This document shows, in pieces, positions 14,313 through 15,556 of a stretch of 15,556 nucleotides of DNA. The position numbers and the translations under genes were made by a program. The notes below the pieces were generated by a model. The model made no database searches and had not been told where the DNA came from. It saw nothing but the letters and a program-made list of their open reading frames with translations. Source of the DNA: an uncultured Lachnospiraceae bacterium (GTDB taxonomy: Bacteria > Bacillota > Clostridia > Lachnospirales > Lachnospiraceae). Numbering within the stretch: the first letter of the stretch is position 1; every line of letters begins with the position of its first letter. The DNA lies in assembly GCA_910577445.1 (NCBI GenBank), contig CAJTMZ010000058.1, forward strand, positions 3,547-19,102, read 5' to 3'.

Positions 14313-15556
14313 TCAGCAGTAATGCTGCATGACAATCTGTATGCTCTCCCGGCCCGCAAAAGAATTGATTTCCGGATAGTAGGCAATGCTGATAACCATC
14401 TCCTCTTTTACCGGATTGCGCCGGCTGCTTCCGTATGCCCTGCCAGCCGGCATGCTTCCGCTTCCGTATACCCCGCTATCGCTGTAGAGTCCCTCTGCGG
14501 CCTGTTCTCCGAACCGCTCCGCCAGAAACGAATCAAACCGTTCCAAATCGCCGAAGTAAATCATTTCATAGCCTCTTCCGCTCTCGTCCTCAATCCGGTA
14601 TTTTCCCACATTTTTATTTTTCCCCAGCTTTCTGCCGGATAAAAGGCGAATCCCTTTTCTGGCAAACAAAGGTTTGGGATTGCCGGTCCCGAAAGGCTCG
14701 AGCGCGGAAAGCTCCCGGATAAATTCCTTATCCGCGTAGGAAAGAGGCATAGGAACATCGATATGTATCACTTCCTCAAAATCCTCCCCGGTGAGCCTGC
14801 AGTTTTCATTGATTCTGCTTCGGAAAGTCTCCACCGCCGCCTCGTCCGGCAAGGACAGCCCCGCCGCCATCTTATGTCCCCCGTATCGCATGAAAAGCTC
14901 TTTACAGGCGGTAATCTCCTCGTACATGTGATAGGCTTCTATAGAGCGTCCGCTGCCTTTTACCCCCTCTTCTCCCTTTGTCAGAACGAAAGCGGGTTTT
15001 CCGTACTTTTCCCGCACCTTTCCGGCGATAATTCCCGCAAGGCTCTCGTGGCAGTCCGGCAGATAGACCACCAGGACCCTGTCCTCCTGAAGCCCTGTAT
15101 TTTCCACCTGGCTTATGGCCGCACACAGTCCTTCCTCCGTCATCTGCTTCCGGCTGTCGTTCAGGTTTTTCAAATCCTCCGCAATGGTAACCGCCTCCCG
15201 CCAGTCCTTTGAGGTGAACAACTCAAGCGCCCGCTTTGCCGTGTCCAGTCTCCCCGTGGCGTTCATACAGGGGCCGATGACAAAACCGGCATGGTAGGGC
15301 GAAATCGCCCGCTGCTCGATTCCGTTGACCATAAGCAGGGCCCGAAGCCCCAAGTTCCCGGTCTTTTCCATTGCTTTCAGTCCGTATTTCACAATAATCC
15401 GGTTCTCGTCCCGAAGCTCCATCACATCGCACACGGTGGCAAGGGCCGCAAAGGAAAGCATCTCCTCCATTATTTCCGCCCGCCCCGGCAGAAGAAGGCC
15501 CGTTTTTCCGCCGGATTCAAAAAGTACCTGTACCAGTTTATAGGCCACTGCGGCTC
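14313..15556 (-). CDS. recJ: Single-stranded-DNA-specific exonuclease RecJ, C-terminal part
   Basis: The frame is open to the right edge (the codons before the GTG at 15548 read Ala-Ala, matching the family's GxAVAYKL segment), so the N-terminal DHH domain lies outside the window. RecJ degrades single-stranded DNA 5' to 3' in recombination and repair. Counting the Val at 15548 as 1, visible motifs are ATVCDVMEL (37-45), GPCMNATGR (92-100), the CHESLAGIIAGK segment (166-177), the DHHA1 signature GSGRS (198-202) with YGGH (222-225), and EPFGTGNPKP (284-293) at the start of the OB domain. Near the C-terminus a Gly/Ser/Tyr-rich insertion (about 348-380) interrupts the OB fold. It ends in TGA, with a small CAGCA/TGCTG hairpin over the stop. 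murE follows after about 320 bases. Confidence 0.95.
   Translation of the reverse strand, partial: AAVAYKLVQVLFESGGKTGLLLPGRAEIMEEMLSFAALATVCDVMELRDENRIIVKYGLKAMEKTGNLGLRALLMVNGIEQRAISPYHAGFVIGPCMNATGRLDTAKRALELFTSKDWREAVTIAEDLKNLNDSRKQMTEEGLCAAISQVENTGLQEDRVLVVYLPDCHESLAGIIAGKVREKYGKPAFVLTKGEEGVKGSGRSIEAYHMYEEITACKELFMRYGGHKMAAGLSLPDEAAVETFRSRINENCRLTGEDFEEVIHIDVPMPLSYADKEFIRELSALEPFGTGNPKPLFARKGIRLLSGRKLGKNKNVGKYRIEDESGRGYEMIYFGDLERFDSFLAERFGEQAAEGLYSDSGVYGSGSMPAGRAYGSSRRNPVKEEMVISIAYYPEINSFAGRESIQIVMQHYC

Noticed and set aside
14276..14328. Second terminator at the recJ stop, using the CAGCA/TGCTG hairpin and a later T run
   Set aside because: The T run (TTTTTT on the minus strand) is about 16 bases beyond the stem and the stem is only 5 bp, so it does not have terminator geometry.

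Overview
The window is a densely packed chromosomal block of core genes from a Clostridia-type Firmicute, most likely a Lachnospiraceae relative. I base this on gene order (recJ, murE, priA, def, fmt, yugP, rsmB, rlmN, stp, prkC, rsgA), on strong AGGAGG-type ribosome binding sites, on use of GTG starts, and on the sequence style of the PASTA kinase. The species call is an inference; no rRNA or tRNA is present. Every convincing gene lies on the minus strand, so transcription runs from high to low coordinates. The many long plus-strand reading frames are shadows of these genes.

Reading in the direction of transcription: the right edge holds the C-terminal two thirds of recJ (single-strand exonuclease), followed by a gene-free stretch of about 320 bases (13992-14312). 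That stretch carries a strong hairpin terminator, an AT-rich murE promoter region and a possible plus-strand small RNA. murE (peptidoglycan ligase) follows, then priA (replication restart helicase). A short gap containing a perfect 31-bp tandem duplication comes next. After it lies a tight run of protein-synthesis genes: def and fmt (N-terminal formyl handling), a YugP-type membrane zinc metallopeptidase, rsmB (16S rRNA m5C methyltransferase) and rlmN (23S rRNA/tRNA m2A methyltransferase). The run continues into the signalling pair stp (PP2C phosphatase) and prkC (PASTA Ser/Thr kinase), then rsgA (ribosome-assembly GTPase). Gaps from fmt through rsgA are 7-45 bases except for 105-117 bases between stp and prkC, and two ribosome binding sites overlap the preceding stop codon, so this is very probably one operon.

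Below rsgA, where related genomes commonly carry rpe and a thiamine pyrophosphokinase gene, there is a ROK-family transcriptional regulator closed by a good intrinsic terminator. Beyond that is the start of a flavodoxin/NADPH-dependent FMN reductase-like gene with its own clear sigma-A promoter, cut by the left edge.

Functionally the block joins cell-wall synthesis (MurE), wall-fragment sensing and phospho-signalling (PrkC/Stp), ribosome maturation (RsgA, RsmB, RlmN), nascent-protein processing (Def, Fmt) and DNA repair/replication restart (RecJ, PriA). I see no phage, IS, CRISPR or defence locus. The most promising unexplained element is the candidate small RNA between recJ and murE, with C-rich unpaired segments of the kind used by Firmicute antisense regulators. 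The rest is mainly ordinary housekeeping with several local oddities, listed below.
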